Shown: one piece after another, positions 4,542 to 5,605 of the stretch
How positions within the stretch are numbered: the stretch's first letter is position 1
How the letters are laid out: the number at the start of each line of letters is the position of its first letter
Assembly: GCA_025463665.1 (NCBI GenBank)
Contig: JAODAY010000051.1
Location: forward strand, 1 to 5,605
Source of the DNA: Microbacteriaceae bacterium
GTDB taxonomy: Bacteria; Actinomycetota; Actinomycetes; Actinomycetales; Microbacteriaceae
DNA length: 5,605 nt
Reading direction: 5' to 3'
The notes under the pieces: model-generated
What the model was told of the DNA's origin: nothing
The model's input: the letters and a program-made list of their open reading frames with translations, nothing else
Databases searched by the model: none
Position numbers and translations under genes: made by a program

Positions 4542-5605
4542 TCAGGCGCTGGCGCGGTCGAGTTCGTCTTCGACGAAGCCGGGCCGGGCGAGAAAGACCG
4601 CACCGACTATTCCCGCGAGCGTCGTGATGAGAAGGAAGATCAGCGGCACGGTCCACCCGCCGCTCATCTCGTGCAGTACCCCGACGAGGAGCGGGCCGGT
4701 GGCGCCGATGGTGTAGCCGATGGTCTGGGCGAAGCCGCTGAGCGCGACGGCGCCGACGTGGCTGCGGGTGCGGGTGTTGATGAGCACGAGACAGACGGGG
4801 AACAGGATGGGTCCGAGACCGATCAGCAGCACCCAGAGCACGGTGAGCGTGTCTGGCACCACGAGCAGTCCGAGGTAGCCGAGCACGAAGAACAGCACAC
4901 CGGCGAGGATGATGCCGCTCGAGTTGCGCAGGCGCGCCACAAGTATCGGGGCGATGATCGAGGCGGGGAGGCCGGCGATCGCGAAGACCGACAGCATCGT
5001 TCCCGCGGCCGCCGGTGAGACACCCACGATGTCGACGAGAATCTGCGGCAGCCAGGCGAACGCCGCGTAGGCGCTGAGCGATGACACCGAGAAGGTCACG
5101 GCGATCGCGAGCGCGATGGGCGAACGCCACAGACGGGCGGTGAGCGCGGGCTCGGGCACGTCGACCTCGCGGTCCTCATCGAGCGTCCGCGCCGCGGTGT
5201 CGCGGCGGTGACGGGCGAGCAGCATGGCCCACGGCAGGATCGCTGTCGCGGCGACCGCTCCCCAGATCGCCAGCGAGAAACGCCAGCCCAGGGCGTCGCT
5301 GACCGGAACGGCGAGAAGCGACGGCAGGGCCGTGCTGATCGACATGATCGTTGCGTAGAGGGCGGTGACCCAGCCGATCCGGTCGGGAAAGTAGCGCTTG
5401 ACCACGGGAGGCAGCAGCACGTTGCACACGCCCATGCCGAGCAGGGTCACCGCCGTGCTGACGAGCAGCACCGCGAAGCTTCCCGACGCCGCGCGCACGA
5501 AGTGTCCCGCGACCATCACGACTGCGGAGATGAGCACGGCACCCCCGAGGCCGAACCGGCGGGCGGCGAATGGGCCGACGATGCCCGAGACGGCGAAGAA
5601 TATCG
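4542..5605 (-). CDS. MFS transporter, CynX/NimT type (partial, N-terminus beyond right edge)
   Basis: The minus-strand frame is open from the right edge to a TGA at 4544-4542, giving 353 visible residues of an expected ~400. The first residues (IFFAVSGIVGPFAARRFG) are the end of TM2 and a degenerate MFS loop 2-3 motif, so only about TM1 and part of TM2 are missing. Ten further membrane segments follow at roughly visible residues 20-40, 43-65, 78-102, 108-130, 161-183, 198-223, 229-250, 252-276, 283-309 and 318-339, with a charged central loop (131-158) between TM6 and TM7. LLPPVVKRYFPDRIGWVTALY (62-82, TM4-TM5) and AYAAFAWLPQIL (178-189, TM7) resemble the CynX/NimT branch (cyanate, 2-nitroimidazole and related uptake or efflux). 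The substrate cannot be read from sequence. A GTG at 5537 is not the start, because the membrane protein continues upstream of it. It converges on the ROK gene, so shared transcription with it is unlikely. Confidence 0.88.
   Translation of the reverse strand, partial: IFFAVSGIVGPFAARRFGLGGAVLISAVVMVAGHFVRAASGSFAVLLVSTAVTLLGMGVCNVLLPPVVKRYFPDRIGWVTALYATIMSISTALPSLLAVPVSDALGWRFSLAIWGAVAATAILPWAMLLARHRRDTAARTLDEDREVDVPEPALTARLWRSPIALAIAVTFSVSSLSAYAAFAWLPQILVDIVGVSPAAAGTMLSVFAIAGLPASIIAPILVARLRNSSGIILAGVLFFVLGYLGLLVVPDTLTVLWVLLIGLGPILFPVCLVLINTRTRSHVGAVALSGFAQTIGYTIGATGPLLVGVLHEMSGGWTVPLIFLLITTLAGIVGAVFLARPGFVEDELDRASA

Noticed and set aside
5535..5537. GTG as the start of the MFS transporter
   Set aside because: The frame continues upstream to the window edge with an end-of-TM2 segment and MFS loop (GPFAARRFG), so this codon is an internal Val.
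1..5605. Defence, toxin-antitoxin, mobile or CRISPR system
   Set aside because: No transposase, integrase, nuclease, spaced repeat array or toxin-like small gene pair is present on either strand; the five genes are ordinary metabolic or envelope families.

Overview
The window looks like ordinary chromosome from a high-GC actinobacterium, most likely a Microbacteriaceae-type organism. This rests on strongly G/C-ending codons, the protein families present, and starts that lack a Shine-Dalgarno sequence and instead have a TANNNT -10 box 6-7 nt before the ATG. No tRNA, rRNA, CRISPR array, transposase or phage gene is visible. Coding density is very high, with no gene-free stretch over 75 bases.

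Layout. (1) Positions 1-487, minus strand: the first ~162 residues of a gene that leaves the window on the left, tentatively a Stealth/CpsY-type exopolysaccharide phosphotransferase. (2) Positions 559-1917, plus: a complete M20-family zinc metallopeptidase with all expected metal ligands. (3) Positions 1901-3460, minus: a complete YbjT-like protein, i.e. an atypical SDR NAD(P)-binding domain fused to a DUF2867 domain, with an added Lys/Gly/Ala repeat tail. (4) Positions 3521-4483, plus: a complete ROK-family sugar kinase. (5) Positions 4542-5605, minus: a CynX/NimT-type MFS transporter lacking only its N-terminus, which lies beyond the right edge.

Organisation. Orientation alternates strictly (-, +, -, +, -), so the window has two compact divergent promoter regions (488-558 and 3461-3520) and two convergent junctions (1901-1917, where the genes overlap by 17 nt, and 4484-4541). 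No operon is visible. The five genes share no evident pathway: peptide or N-acyl amino acid hydrolysis, a redox-type fold, sugar phosphorylation, small-molecule transport and perhaps cell-surface polysaccharide. Only the divergent pairs are likely to be co-regulated.

I found no clearly new multi-gene system. The points most worth a second look are small: four of four visible starts look leaderless; a perfect 12-bp palindrome lies midway between the two -10 boxes of the SDR/ROK divergent pair; the convergent overlap is itself a near-perfect palindrome bounded by the two stop codons; two in-frame tandem repeats lie inside or at the end of otherwise conserved enzymes; and the ROK kinase has non-standard residues around its active site.
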